From: Candidatus Bathyarchaeota archaeon
GTDB taxonomy: Archaea > Thermoproteota > Bathyarchaeia > TCS64
Direction of reading: 5' to 3'
NCBI GenBank assembly: GCA_026394265.1
Contig: JAPKYO010000047.1
Coordinates: 1 to 64,000, forward strand
Length of the DNA: 64,000 nucleotides
Part shown: positions 18,612-26,475 of the stretch, in pieces
Layout: each line of letters begins with the position of its first letter
Position numbering within the stretch: the stretch's first letter is position 1
The notes under the pieces: model-generated
What the model was told of the DNA's origin: nothing
Databases searched by the model: none
Seen by the model: only the letters and a program-made list of their open reading frames with translations
Translations under genes and position numbers: made by a program

Positions 18612-18917
18612 ATGTCTGAAAAAGGGCTTAAAAAGAAGTTGACCGACGAACACCGCGTCGAGAGGATCGACGCATCGACGTGGAGGGGCGAAGGCCTCAG
18701 GGAGTTCCTCGACGAGATCGACAGCGACGCCCTATGCGGCAAGTGCGGGGGTCTCCCCTACGACATCGTCTTCAGCCACGTGGGTGTGCAGTACAAGTTC
18801 TGCCTATACAAGATACAGAAAGACAGCAAGATACTCGCCGAGACCGACTACGAGAAGCTACACGAGTACACGAAGAAGGGCGGAGCCATGATGCGTCAAA
18901 GAAACGGTGGAGAGTAA
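18612..18917 (+). CDS. Hypothetical protein with three cysteines
   Basis: 101 residues, mostly charged, with CGKC at 42-45 and another Cys at 64 (YKFCLYKIQK), giving three potential metal ligands. The start ATG is preceded by a weak GGGGA. It is monocistronic. The codon use is like its neighbours. I do not recognise the family; it could be a small metal-binding or nucleic-acid-binding protein. Confidence 0.6.
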   Translation: MSEKGLKKKLTDEHRVERIDASTWRGEGLREFLDEIDSDALCGKCGGLPYDIVFSHVGVQYKFCLYKIQKDSKILAETDYEKLHEYTKKGGAMMRQRNGGE

Positions 18918-19056
18918 CTATTCGCACTGTAATTTAGAGCTTGTAGATGATCTCCGCCCTCGATCTCGTCCCTGGTCATCCTTATCGGCATTGATGCCAC
19001 TCAAGTACCCCTTGTGGGGGTCACGTTCATAACCTCTGGCGGGTGGGTCGAATCGT

Positions 19057-19407
19057 ATGAAGCCCCACGCCCTCTACTCCACCGAAAACGAGTCCGTCTT
19101 CCTGCAGGTGTTCGGCTCCACGCCCCAGTTGAGGATAGTTGACTTCTTCCTCGACAACCCCCGATTCGACTTCACGAGGGAGGAGATCATGGAGGCTCTC
19201 GGCATGGCGAAGCGGACGCTGGCTCGCCACCTCCCCGCCCTCAGAGACGCCGGCCTCATAGAGGTCTCACGCCGCATCGGAAGGGCGGAACTATACAGGC
19301 TCAACCCCGACTCCGCCCTCGCCGCGAGGCTACGGGAACTAGAGGAGGAGATCACCGCCAACCCCGCCTACGCCGAAGCCCAGCAGATACCCGCGGGCAA
19401 AACATGA
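19057..19407 (+). CDS. Winged-helix (ArsR-like) transcriptional regulator
   Basis: 116 residues. Residues about 20-85 form a winged helix: LRIVDFFLDNP, TREEIMEALGMAKRTLARHLPALRDAGLIEVSRR, then the wing AELYRLNPDSALAARL. It resembles archaeal ArsR/MarR-like regulators found near plasmid- and element-derived genes. No sensor domain or metal-binding cysteines are visible. It lies at the left edge of the variable tRNA-fragment region, which suggests a mobile-element origin, but that is inference. Confidence 0.72.
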   Translation: MKPHALYSTENESVFLQVFGSTPQLRIVDFFLDNPRFDFTREEIMEALGMAKRTLARHLPALRDAGLIEVSRRIGRAELYRLNPDSALAARLRELEEEITANPAYAEAQQIPAGKT

Positions 19408-19600
19408 CCCACACACAACACCCACGTTGTTACACCCCATAACACCCCTCAAATACTCCACTCCACGAAAAACACCCGAGAAAAATAACACGGGAACGCT
19501 GAGATGCACATCCCAGCCCTCGATAATTAACACGGCGGCACAAAAACCCGCATGATGTTGTTGTTACGCATCAATACGAAAAACCAGATCGAGAAACGAG

Positions 19601-19624
19601 TGGTGCTCCCGCCGGGATTTGAAC
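19601..19624 (-). repeat. tRNA-Glu 3'-end fragment A (attachment-site-like)
   Basis: 24 bases identical to the 3' end of the intact tRNA-Glu gene (22977-23000): T-loop, T-stem 3' strand, acceptor strand and CCA. Beyond base 19624 the sequences diverge. A second, related copy (A') lies near 21505. This is the usual footprint of a tRNA-targeting integrase. Confidence 0.75.
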
Positions 19625-19764
19625 TTCAGGTTCAATTTCCTGGAAGCATCCAGACAACTTTCACTTGTCATTCTCATTACTTCAGGGACTAATCATCCCT
19701 AACATAAATTGTGCCATATCTTCGTATATAATAACCGCGCCGCACTTGCGCTGATTAATAGTAA

Positions 19765-19834
19765 ATGGTGGGCAGGAGTTAAACCCGCGTCTGTCGGGTG
19801 ACAACCGACCGTACTATCGTTGTACGACCACCAG
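19765..19834 (-). tRNA. Divergent tRNA-Asp(GTC)-like cloverleaf, possibly degenerate
   Basis: The 70-base minus-strand sequence folds into a full cloverleaf: acceptor CTGGTGG/CCACCAT (6 of 7 pairs), D-stem GTAC/GTAC with a 7-base loop, anticodon stem GTCGG/CCGAC with loop TTGTCAC (anticodon GTC), a 4-base variable loop, and T-stem GCGGG/CCTGC. The D-loop (AACGATA) lacks the GG pair and the T-loop (TTTAACT) has T in place of C56, so the usual D-T loop contacts are lost. It lies among tRNA fragments, so it may be a decaying or element-borne tRNA. Confidence 0.5.
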
Positions 19835-19956
19835 TCGCACTCATTGCCTGATCTCCTCAGGAATTCATCGGATATTAGCTGTAGGGTTAACACGGTAATT
19901 CTGTAAAAATAGCTGTTTTGCTTCAGTATTTTCACGAACCCGTAGCCATGATTGAC

Positions 19957-19975
19957 GGGTCCTGTGGGATTTGAA
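19957..19975 (-). repeat. tRNA 3'-end-like fragment B
   Basis: The plus strand reads GGTCCTGTGGGATTTGAAC, the complement of a T-loop plus acceptor 3' strand. A related fragment B' (GGTCTTGTGGGATTCGAAC, 21430-21448) lies on the other side of the MFS gene. Two mismatches separate them over 19 bases. The 5' parts of the tRNA are missing here. Confidence 0.5.
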
Positions 19976-20135
19976 CTCAAATAGGTTCAGGCCCGTTGTG
20001 CACGCTGCGCGTGTGGCTTCGAGAGATAGATCATTTGCAGTGATTTCTCTGGGCTTTGCTGAGAATGTCGATGCTATGTTATGATGGATGTCCGAGGAGG
20101 CGATGATGGGATCAAAACCATTGATTCGTTTTGTC

Positions 20136-21371
20136 TTAGAGTTCATCCTGCTGTGGCGGGTGGACAAGCCTGGCGAAGAGCAGCGTACTTATAATTAGAG
20201 TGACAGCACCAATGATGAAGACGTTGACGTGTGCCGTATTCTCATAGGTTAGCCCTCCGACCAGGCCGCCGACCGCTCCCACTATCAAGCTGAAGAACCT
20301 GAACAAACCAACCATCTTCCCGCGGAGATTCCTCTGAGTCAGCCCCGCCATGAGCTTTTGGAACCCAACGCCGGCCGCACTGTAAGCCACTCCCATGAGA
20401 GGCATCACGAGGAGGAAGACGGTGAAATTCGCGTATATAGTCGCGATTAGCGTAGCGATTATTATCAAGTTTAGGATTATCATCATCTTCTTCGCGCCGA
20501 AGACGTCCAGCGCCTTCCCGATCGGGACGACGAGAAGCGTCGTGAGCACCGCCTGGGCCGTCAATATGATTCCCCATTCCAATTTCGACAGGCCGAGGTC
20601 GGAAGTAGCGTATACTATAATGTAGGAGCCGAAGAAAGAGCCAGCAAAGGCGAACAGGTTGTTCGTGACTATCAGGTAGCGGAGTGCCTTCGGTATTTCG
20701 AATAGCATATTGAAGCTCGCCACGTATGACCGGGGGAAGGCGAGAACAAGCTCCCTCCAGTTTATCCTCTCCGCGTTCTCTAGGGTCTCTGTGAGCCTGA
20801 ACCTCATGATGCCGCCGATGAAGTAGGCTACCGCGACGATGGCGTATGCGACCCTCATGCCAGGGATGAACCCGAAGTAGTCGAAGAGCATGGTCGCAAG
20901 CAAAGGCGCGGGGGTGGACGTCATGTCTATTGTGATCTGCTGGATGGAGAAGCCGAGGCCCCTCTTCTTGGGCGGTATCGAGTCTGCGGTCATCGCCTGC
21001 AGGGCGGGGTTGGATATCCTGAACAGGTTCCCGATCACTAGGGCGATGAGTATGTATCTCCAGTCGGGGGCTGCGGCGTAGAGTAGCTGGCACACCCCAT
21101 TCCCGAGGGTCGCGACGACGATTATGCCTTTACGCCCGAATTTGTCAGCTATATATCCGCCGGGGAAGCACACAGCCGCGAAGGCGATCTTGAGTGAGAA
21201 GTTGATGAGTCCGATGATGGCTACCGTGCCACCGAGTTCAAGCACATATAGCTCGAAGAATGATGCTGGGATCTCCCCAGTGATGTCCATGATCAGCCAA
21301 GAGGCGATGAGTATCAGGTAGTTCCCGCTGAAGAAGGAGAATTCCTCCTTGAAGCGGGAAACTAAATTCAT
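20136..21371 (-). CDS. Major facilitator superfamily transporter
   Basis: A 411-residue, ~12-helix secondary transporter. The MFS signature loop between helices 2 and 3 is GGYIADKFGRKG, near residues 71-82, and the halves are joined by a charged loop near 205. No residue gives the substrate away; drug or metabolite export is typical. The gene sits between two pairs of tRNA-fragment repeats (A/B left, B'/A' right), so it may be cargo of an integrated element. A TATA box is placed for a leaderless transcript from ATG 21371. Confidence 0.9.
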   Translation of the reverse strand: MNLVSRFKEEFSFFSGNYLILIASWLIMDITGEIPASFFELYVLELGGTVAIIGLINFSLKIAFAAVCFPGGYIADKFGRKGIIVVATLGNGVCQLLYAAAPDWRYILIALVIGNLFRISNPALQAMTADSIPPKKRGLGFSIQQITIDMTSTPAPLLATMLFDYFGFIPGMRVAYAIVAVAYFIGGIMRFRLTETLENAERINWRELVLAFPRSYVASFNMLFEIPKALRYLIVTNNLFAFAGSFFGSYIIVYATSDLGLSKLEWGIILTAQAVLTTLLVVPIGKALDVFGAKKMMIILNLIIIATLIATIYANFTVFLLVMPLMGVAYSAAGVGFQKLMAGLTQRNLRGKMVGLFRFFSLIVGAVGGLVGGLTYENTAHVNVFIIGAVTLIISTLLFARLVHPPQQDEL

Positions 21372-21391
21372 AGTAAATACATCGTTTTTTG

Positions 21392-21400
21392 TTATATAAA
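21392..21400 (-). promoter_or_regulatory. TATA box for the MFS gene
   Basis: TTTATATAA on the minus strand, centred about 25 nt before ATG 21371, predicting a leaderless mRNA. Confidence 0.6.
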
Positions 21401-21429
21401 ATTTCTTCTAAAGTTATCGTAGGGCATAT

Positions 21430-21580
21430 AGGTCTTGTGGGATTCGAACCCATCCGCCACTGGAGATATCTCCCGCAAAGCTCCCCTTTTTTCTTTAATT
21501 CTTCCGCCGGGATTTATACTTCAGGTTCAACACCCCAGAAACACCTAACAATATTCACTTTTCACCCTCATCCCTAACAG
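21430..21580 (-). repeat. tRNA-fragment repeats B' and A' right of the MFS gene
   Basis: B' (from 21430) is a tRNA 3' half: on the minus strand it reads a long-variable-arm-like stretch, then GGGTTCGAATCCCACAAGACC. A' (about 21502-21580) is a diverged copy of the sequence at 19608-19700: CCGCCGGGATTTxxACTTCAGGTTCAA is nearly identical, and similarity continues for about 70 bp (TTCACTT..TCA, ATCCCTAAC). With A and B on the left, the order is A-B-MFS-B'-A', all in the same orientation. Confidence 0.55.
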
Positions 21581-21631
21581 AACTACACGCGATGATAATG
21601 CCTTATGATACGAAGGCGCTGAATACCTGAG

Positions 21632-22300
21632 ATGAATAAGCTCCAGAGACGGCTCGGTTTTTGGTCCTCAGTGATTATCGCCATACTCGTCGCCCTGATA
21701 GACGCGGGCATGATTCTATCGACAATCCTCTACCCCATGACGACCATCACCAGCATCGAAGCCTACGCTAGCTCCTTCAACAGTTGGCAAATGCTACCTC
21801 TCATCCCATCGCTGCTACTCGCACCCACGTTCGTCGTAATGATGCTCTGCATCCATCACTACGCCTCCGATGACCGAAAAACCCTGAGCCAACTGGGACT
21901 ATCATTCGCCATCATCTGCGCAGCCATTCTCAGCATCCATTACTACATTCAGTTGACCGTCGTGAGACAGGGTCTTCTGAGCAACGAGACAGCGGGTCTA
22001 TGGCAGTTTGCTGCCCCGAATCCACACTCCTTCTTCTGGTCGCTTGCCGCACTCGGCTACGGCTTCATGGGTCTCGCCCTGCTATGTGTGGCTCCAGTCT
22101 TCGCGGGAAAATCTGAACGCGCATTAAAGTGGCTATTCGTCGCAAACGGATTTGTTGGAATCGGTTTTCTTATCGGAAATGGTTTGGATATCTTCGTCGT
22201 GAATATTCTCGCCAGCTTCGTTTGGGGCATCCTATTCCCAATATCCGCCATAATGATGGCTAGAATATTCAGAAACTCGAAAGCGTATGATAAGCTATAA
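21632..22300 (+). CDS. Polytopic membrane protein, unknown function
   Basis: 222 residues with about six hydrophobic helices (first at 10-35, last at 185-210) and short charged loops. No catalytic motif or known family is apparent. It converges with the DUF998-like gene (5 bp between stops). The location between tRNA fragments and tRNA-Glu suggests it belongs to the variable region rather than the core genome. Confidence 0.65.
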   Translation: MNKLQRRLGFWSSVIIAILVALIDAGMILSTILYPMTTITSIEAYASSFNSWQMLPLIPSLLLAPTFVVMMLCIHHYASDDRKTLSQLGLSFAIICAAILSIHYYIQLTVVRQGLLSNETAGLWQFAAPNPHSFFWSLAALGYGFMGLALLCVAPVFAGKSERALKWLFVANGFVGIGFLIGNGLDIFVVNILASFVWGILFPISAIMMARIFRNSKAYDKL

Positions 22301-22305
22301 GCCAT

Positions 22306-22893
22306 CTAGCGGGGTAGATGAGAGTTAAACTCTAACCTGAAGATATAAACGAGAATCACGACGTAAATCATCAGAGCGGCGACCATTATCCATTCACCTA
22401 AGAAGAAGTCAACCCAAAACGATGAGACTCCGATAATGAAACTGGTGAAAGCGATCGAGAAGCCAGAGTACGTTATCCACCTCGGGTAACCGGGTTTTCT
22501 CCTCAAAGCGCTCGCCGAGAACATCTCAAAGGTCCCAAACATCATGAAGAGCAGAATCGAGAAAAAGGAGTGCACCGCGTTGTTGACTCCCAGCGGGAAA
22601 ATCGCCGTCATGAAGAATGAGGCGGAGGCAATAATGCCCGCGACCTGAGCCAGTGTAAGTAGAATCCTCATCTTCTTCTCCCCAGTATTCAATTTGGAGA
22701 GTCCGACGAAGAATGGGATCAGGGCGATGCTCGTGAGTACGCCGGCCAACTTGTAGAAGACTGCCCCAGACGGGTTCAGGTCGGGGTTACCTAGGTCGCT
22801 CAGCCAGTTGGTTAATGGGCTATACGCCGTAGGGTACTGAAGATAAGAGACCGCGGCGAAGGACAGGTAGAGTCCTATCGCGAGGATTCCCAT
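22306..22893 (-). CDS. DUF998-family membrane protein
   Basis: 195 residues with about six membrane helices. The N-terminal signature YSPLTNWLSDLGNPDLNPSG, then FYKLAGVLTS, is typical of the DUF998 family, whose function is unknown. It ends 5 bp from the convergent membrane protein gene. The ATG at 22893 is about 80 nt from the tRNA-Glu 3' end. Confidence 0.75.
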   Translation of the reverse strand: MGILAIGLYLSFAAVSYLQYPTAYSPLTNWLSDLGNPDLNPSGAVFYKLAGVLTSIALIPFFVGLSKLNTGEKKMRILLTLAQVAGIIASASFFMTAIFPLGVNNAVHSFFSILLFMMFGTFEMFSASALRRKPGYPRWITYSGFSIAFTSFIIGVSSFWVDFFLGEWIMVAALMIYVVILVYIFRLEFNSHLPR

Positions 22894-22976
22894 GTATGAG
22901 AGGTTTTGCCAAGTTGTCTTCAGGTTAAGTCAATCCCTATATAGTCACGATAGGCGTGCTCGATTTGCTATAAGTT

Positions 22977-23055
22977 TGGTGCTCCCGCCGGGATTTGAAC
23001 CCGGGATCTCGGACTCGAGAGGCCCATATCCTTGACCGGACTAGACGACGGGAGC
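22977..23055 (-). tRNA. tRNA-Glu (anticodon CTC), intact, CCA encoded
   Basis: A complete cloverleaf on the minus strand: acceptor GCTCCCG/CGGGAGC, D-arm GTCT..GGAT, anticodon loop CTCTCGA (CTC), T-arm CCGGG TTCAAAT CCCGG, discriminator A and genomic CCA (22977-22979). A TATA-like TTTTTATTATG lies ~27 nt upstream (minus strand, 23081-23091). Its 3' end is copied at 19601, making this the likely integration target. Confidence 0.95.
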
Positions 23056-23106
23056 GCGCCAACTAATCTACCCAGTCCATAATAAAAACGTTAACCCACC
23101 CAGCGG

Positions 23107-23997
23107 CTAGATGTCGTCCCTCAGCCTCAGCAGCTTCGCGACGTTCGCGCCCTTGCTGATGACAGGCTTGATCATCCCCTTCGTCGACGTGAAGAGTGTC
23201 GTCACCCCCGGGCCGTGACCCGCGATGACGCAGTCACTGTGGGTAACTATCCCCACAGTGACGGAGCCCTTCCTGTAGATGCGCCCATAGCTGCTGTCCG
23301 CATCCCTAATCGCGACGAGGTCGCCGAGCCTCAGATCTTCGAGCCCACACTCCTTCACCGTCTCCGCGCAGAACATGGTTATGTCGTAGTCGCCGCTGCT
23401 CGTCTGGCTGCTGCCGAGGCCAGAGCCCATTATGGCGGCGGGGACCTCGTGGGTGACGGGGATCTCTAGCATCCCCTTCGCGAGTCTGGGGTTGATTGCG
23501 TCGAGGAACTCGGGGCTCAGGTTGTAGACCTTTACGTCGGGGGCGTCGAGCAGCTGGAGGCCGACGCCGCACGCCTTGATCTGCACCCTGTCCTCGATGA
23601 CCAGCTTCTCCATCGTCTCCGGTGGGAAGTCGACCATGACGTGCTCGATGCCGCCGTGCTTACCGACGACTACCCCCTTCTCCCCCTTCGCGTCCCCCTT
23701 CACCACAACGGCCTCGTTGCCGATGCAGGCGAGGACGTTCAACGCGTTGCTCTGCCCACGGGGGAACCGGGAGTCACTGACCCTGTTCTCGAGGCTCACC
23801 CCGGGCTCGACGTGGTCCGCCATCCAGCCGCAGGCGCGGTCGCCCACCCTGATGTTGTAGGTTATCCCGCCGACGCCCGGCAGGATCACCGGCTCACCAT
23901 CCGCCGTTATCTTGTAGACCGTGTCCCCGATGACCGGGCTGACGACCTCGCCGATGACCGATACCTTGACCAACCTGTCCCTATTCGTCTTCAACAT
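23107..23997 (-). CDS. DUF4438 domain protein
   Basis: 296 residues, soluble. Features include ILPGVGGITYNIRVGD near residue 40, GDAKGEKGVVVGKHGGIEHV near 105, and GSGLGSSQTSSGDYDI near 195, with a C-terminal VIAGHGPG. This matches the DUF4438 family known from thermophilic bacteria and archaea, with a crystal structure but no known function. It appears complete and monocistronic. Confidence 0.75.
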   Translation of the reverse strand: MLKTNRDRLVKVSVIGEVVSPVIGDTVYKITADGEPVILPGVGGITYNIRVGDRACGWMADHVEPGVSLENRVSDSRFPRGQSNALNVLACIGNEAVVVKGDAKGEKGVVVGKHGGIEHVMVDFPPETMEKLVIEDRVQIKACGVGLQLLDAPDVKVYNLSPEFLDAINPRLAKGMLEIPVTHEVPAAIMGSGLGSSQTSSGDYDITMFCAETVKECGLEDLRLGDLVAIRDADSSYGRIYRKGSVTVGIVTHSDCVIAGHGPGVTTLFTSTKGMIKPVISKGANVAKLLRLRDDI

Positions 23998-24157
23998 ACC
24001 AGATCGAGTGAAGTGATGCCTTGAAACCTGTTAAGATTTGTGAGTACGCTAATTCCTCTTCCCCAAAGCTCCTACCGATGTGGATTCTGTATGGTGTGCA
24101 TTCTATGTTAACCCTCAAAAATCGTTAAATTTCGAGTCTTTCGAGTCTCCTTCAGGC

Positions 24158-24257
24158 ATGTCCGCAGGAAAGGCATGGACCCCGGAGGAGGAGTCCCTTC
24201 TCAGGGCGAAGTATCCCGAGACTCCGATGAGGAAGTTAAAGCCTCAGGCTCGCCTTA
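24158..24257 (+). pseudogene. N-terminal remnant of a SANT/Myb-like DNA-binding protein
   Basis: From ATG 24158 the frame reads SAGKAWTPEEESLLRAKYPE and then TPMRKL, the start of a SANT/Myb-like or homing-type DNA-binding domain. After about 30 residues the frame runs into the antisense of the following terminase remnant and has no domain. I read this as a truncated gene fused by deletion to the next remnant. Confidence 0.4.
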
Positions 24258-24677
24258 ATGCACCGCTTCCCCCTCGGCACGAGCCTCGCCGCCTCCATCG
24301 GCTACCTCAAGGTCCTCGGCGAGAGGTGGGGACGAATACACGCCACATACATAGACTCAACCAAGCACGGCGACTACATCATCCGCGACATGGCGGAGGC
24401 CGGCGTCCCCGCCCCCACGGGCATCTTCCTCACGCAGGATACAAAGCAGGAGGCCGCCCAGATCCTCCGCCAGCGCCTCGCCGAGGGACGCCTCCGCCTC
24501 CCCTACGACAGAAGCCTACTCGACGAACTAAACCTTGAACAATATGAGCTGACAAAGACGGGCAGGATCACACTCACCCACGCCTCAGGCACACACGACG
24601 ACAGGTTCTGGGCACTTGCTTTAGCAACGCTTGCTTTCGAAAAAGAAATAACGAAAAACAAACCCATTTTACACTGA
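24258..24677 (+). pseudogene. C-terminal fragment of a terminase large subunit (provirus remnant)
   Basis: 139 residues matching the RNase H-like nuclease domain of phage/archaeal-virus TerL: PLGTSLAASIGYLK, TYIDSTKHGD, IFLTQDTKQEAAQIL, EGRLRLPYDRSLLDEL, and the final catalytic GTHDDRFWALALA. The ATPase domain and the first half of the nuclease domain are absent (full TerL is about 400-550 residues). It should be inactive. It lies next to tRNA-Glu and the AT-rich island, consistent with a decayed provirus. Confidence 0.7.
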
Positions 24678-24700
24678 ATTATAAATATATATCATATATT

Positions 24701-25009
24701 TTATACTGGTATTAGTATTATATTTTCAGATTCCACATTACTAATTAAATTTTTATTTAATTTGAATATCTCAATATACTGTTCATTATTATGCGATGAT
24801 AACTCAAAACTTAAATCCATCTCTTTTATTATTATTTCAATTTGATTTAAATAATTTATTAAATATCTTTTAACTATTCTTATTTTCCAGCCTTTATTGT
24901 TTGAGGTTAGCATTCTTGGAGATAACAGAAAGGTGTTGATTCCTAAAACGATTGGGATCTCTTTCTGTTTCAGGTTTCTAAGTGTTTTTAGAGCTGTTAA
25001 GCGATTCAT
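24701..25009 (-). CDS. Hypothetical protein in AT-rich island
   Basis: 102 residues, rich in Ile, Leu, Asn and Lys, reflecting the AT-rich DNA. The N-terminus (NRLTALKTLRNLKQKEIP) looks helical and basic; the rest is alpha/beta with no known motif. The base composition is sharply unlike the rest of the window, so it was probably acquired with the HD-nuclease gene next to it. Confidence 0.4.
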   Translation of the reverse strand: MNRLTALKTLRNLKQKEIPIVLGINTFLLSPRMLTSNNKGWKIRIVKRYLINYLNQIEIIIKEMDLSFELSSHNNEQYIEIFKLNKNLISNVESENIILIPV

Positions 25010-25093
25010 GGGAGAAGCTGTTTTTCTTTTAAATATAAATTATACTAATCAATGTGAAGTGGGGGGGTGAGTAAAAGTAAAACTGAATCTAGA

Positions 25094-26062
25094 TTACTCT
25101 CTAAAAACCCAACCAATTGGTTCTCGATAGGTCCTAAAATCCTTTGGATTTGAGTCTTTTCTTGCTCTAATATATTGAGACACTAAAGACCCCATCAAGT
25201 CAGCGGTGTAAACTGTAGCTGCTTCAGGTGTTTTAGGTTCAATACCTGCTCCATTTTCGGTTTTTCCATGATGGCTTAGTAAGATGTGTACTAATTTTTG
25301 TTCTAATCTTTTTGGAAAATCTGGTATCTCGGAAATTTTTTCCTTTACAATTTCTGTGCCTATATTTATATGTCCCAATAACATGCCTTCCGGAGTTTCA
25401 GCGATATTCAATGAAACTTCATTTTCTCTAATCTTACCAATGTCATGTAAAATTGCTCCACATAGAACTAGATCGCGATCTAGTGAGGGATGAATATCGA
25501 TTACGATTTCGCAGTATTGTGTTGTTTCCCAAACATGCTCAAGAAGTCCCCCTTTACAAGCATGATGGTATAATTTCGCCCCTGGCGCTGTTTTAAATAA
25601 GTCTATAAGTGGTTTATCCGCTTCGATTTTTTCCATAAGTTGTTTTAAATGTGGATTTTCTATCGAAGCAATCAGTTCATGAATGTAGTTCCATAATATT
25701 TTCCCATCTTGGTTTGAGTCAGGAATAAATTTTGATGTATCTATTTCCTCTGGTGTTGCAGGGCGTATATAGTTCGTATCTATTTTTCCATCAATATTGA
25801 TTTGTTTATCTCCCTTATACGATGATACAGTTCCGTTAACCATAACTATTTTTTGCGTGATTAATTCTTCCCATACGGCCTTTACTTTCGGTTCATTATC
25901 TTGTCCAAAATAAACTAAATTAATAGTGCCTGTTTTATCAGAAAGTTGACCATTGAACATCCACCCATTCGTATATTTTCGAACCAAACTAATTTTTTCG
26001 AGACAAAAAAATGAGTTTATTGATGTCCCGTCTTGACAGGTAACAAATTCATTACAGAACAT
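25094..26062 (-). CDS. OB-fold plus HD-domain exoribonuclease, YhaM-like
   Basis: 322 residues. The N-terminal ~110 residues form an OB-fold nucleic-acid-binding domain (GTINLVYFGQDNEPKV..KIVMVNGTVSSYKGDKQINIDG). An HD phosphohydrolase domain follows: HHACKGGLLEHVWET, the metal HD pair in ILHDIGKI, GHINIG, and LLSHHGK. This OB-HD order is that of the YhaM/CBF1 3'-5' exoribonucleases, mostly bacterial. The gene is AT-rich in a GC-rich genome, pointing to horizontal transfer. It is not a Cas3 HD domain: no helicase and no cas genes are near. Confidence 0.75.
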   Translation of the reverse strand: MFCNEFVTCQDGTSINSFFCLEKISLVRKYTNGWMFNGQLSDKTGTINLVYFGQDNEPKVKAVWEELITQKIVMVNGTVSSYKGDKQINIDGKIDTNYIRPATPEEIDTSKFIPDSNQDGKILWNYIHELIASIENPHLKQLMEKIEADKPLIDLFKTAPGAKLYHHACKGGLLEHVWETTQYCEIVIDIHPSLDRDLVLCGAILHDIGKIRENEVSLNIAETPEGMLLGHINIGTEIVKEKISEIPDFPKRLEQKLVHILLSHHGKTENGAGIEPKTPEAATVYTADLMGSLVSQYIRARKDSNPKDFRTYREPIGWVFRE

Positions 26063-26475
26063 TATTTACCATCATATGACGCATTTAATTAATATAAATA
26101 ATTTATGTATATGTTACACTGAAATTTTATATTTACCTATGTGTTAAATAAAACTAAATAAATGATCCAGGGATGTTTATATTTTAAAAAATGATTACTT
26201 CTATAATCCTATTATGTATTTATATAATATAAATAAAACGCGATTCTTTTTTTCAAGTCTCAGAAACATCGATCCTTCATCCTGACGATTTGCTATCAAT
26301 AAACGAAAATTAACTGTTCCTACTCCCAATCCCTTGCTCGCTCACTAAACAACGAAAAACCCCGAAACCCCCACCGTCGCAAATCGCCCAAAAAACGCGC
26401 CAAACGCCAAAAAGAACCCGGAAACACCCGAATCGCGACGGCGAAGGGACTCCCCTCCCCCCACCCATATGCACA
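26063..26475. other. 413-bp intergenic region, AT-rich left, C-rich and A-tract-rich right
   Basis: The left part (26063-26335) continues the AT-rich island and holds no open frame worth calling; it probably carries the promoter of the HD-nuclease gene. The right part (26345-26467) is a run of short A-tracts separated by C/G-rich spacers, ending in a C-rich tract. Similar sequence occurs at 47.5, 54.1 and 57.8 kb. Confidence 0.55.

Larger units (their letters stand above)
19408..20135. other. 728-bp stretch without a protein gene, rich in tRNA-like sequence
   Basis: This stretch holds an A-tract-rich segment (19465-19494), a tRNA-Glu 3'-end fragment (19601-19624), a complete divergent tRNA-Asp-like cloverleaf (19765-19834) and another tRNA 3'-end-like fragment (19957-19975). 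The small open frames across it on the minus strand (for example 19699-19980 and 19865-20167) run through the tRNA-like sequences and have no recognisable domains, so I do not call them genes. Confidence 0.6.

Noticed and set aside
24080..24538. A single 152-residue protein from the SANT-like start through the terminase remnant
   Set aside because: After about 30 residues the frame is Arg/Pro/His-rich shadow of the terminase fragment, so the two are separate remnants.
25094..26062. Cas3-like HD nuclease or other CRISPR gene
   Set aside because: The OB-fold plus HD order fits YhaM; there is no helicase, no other cas gene and no repeat array in the window.
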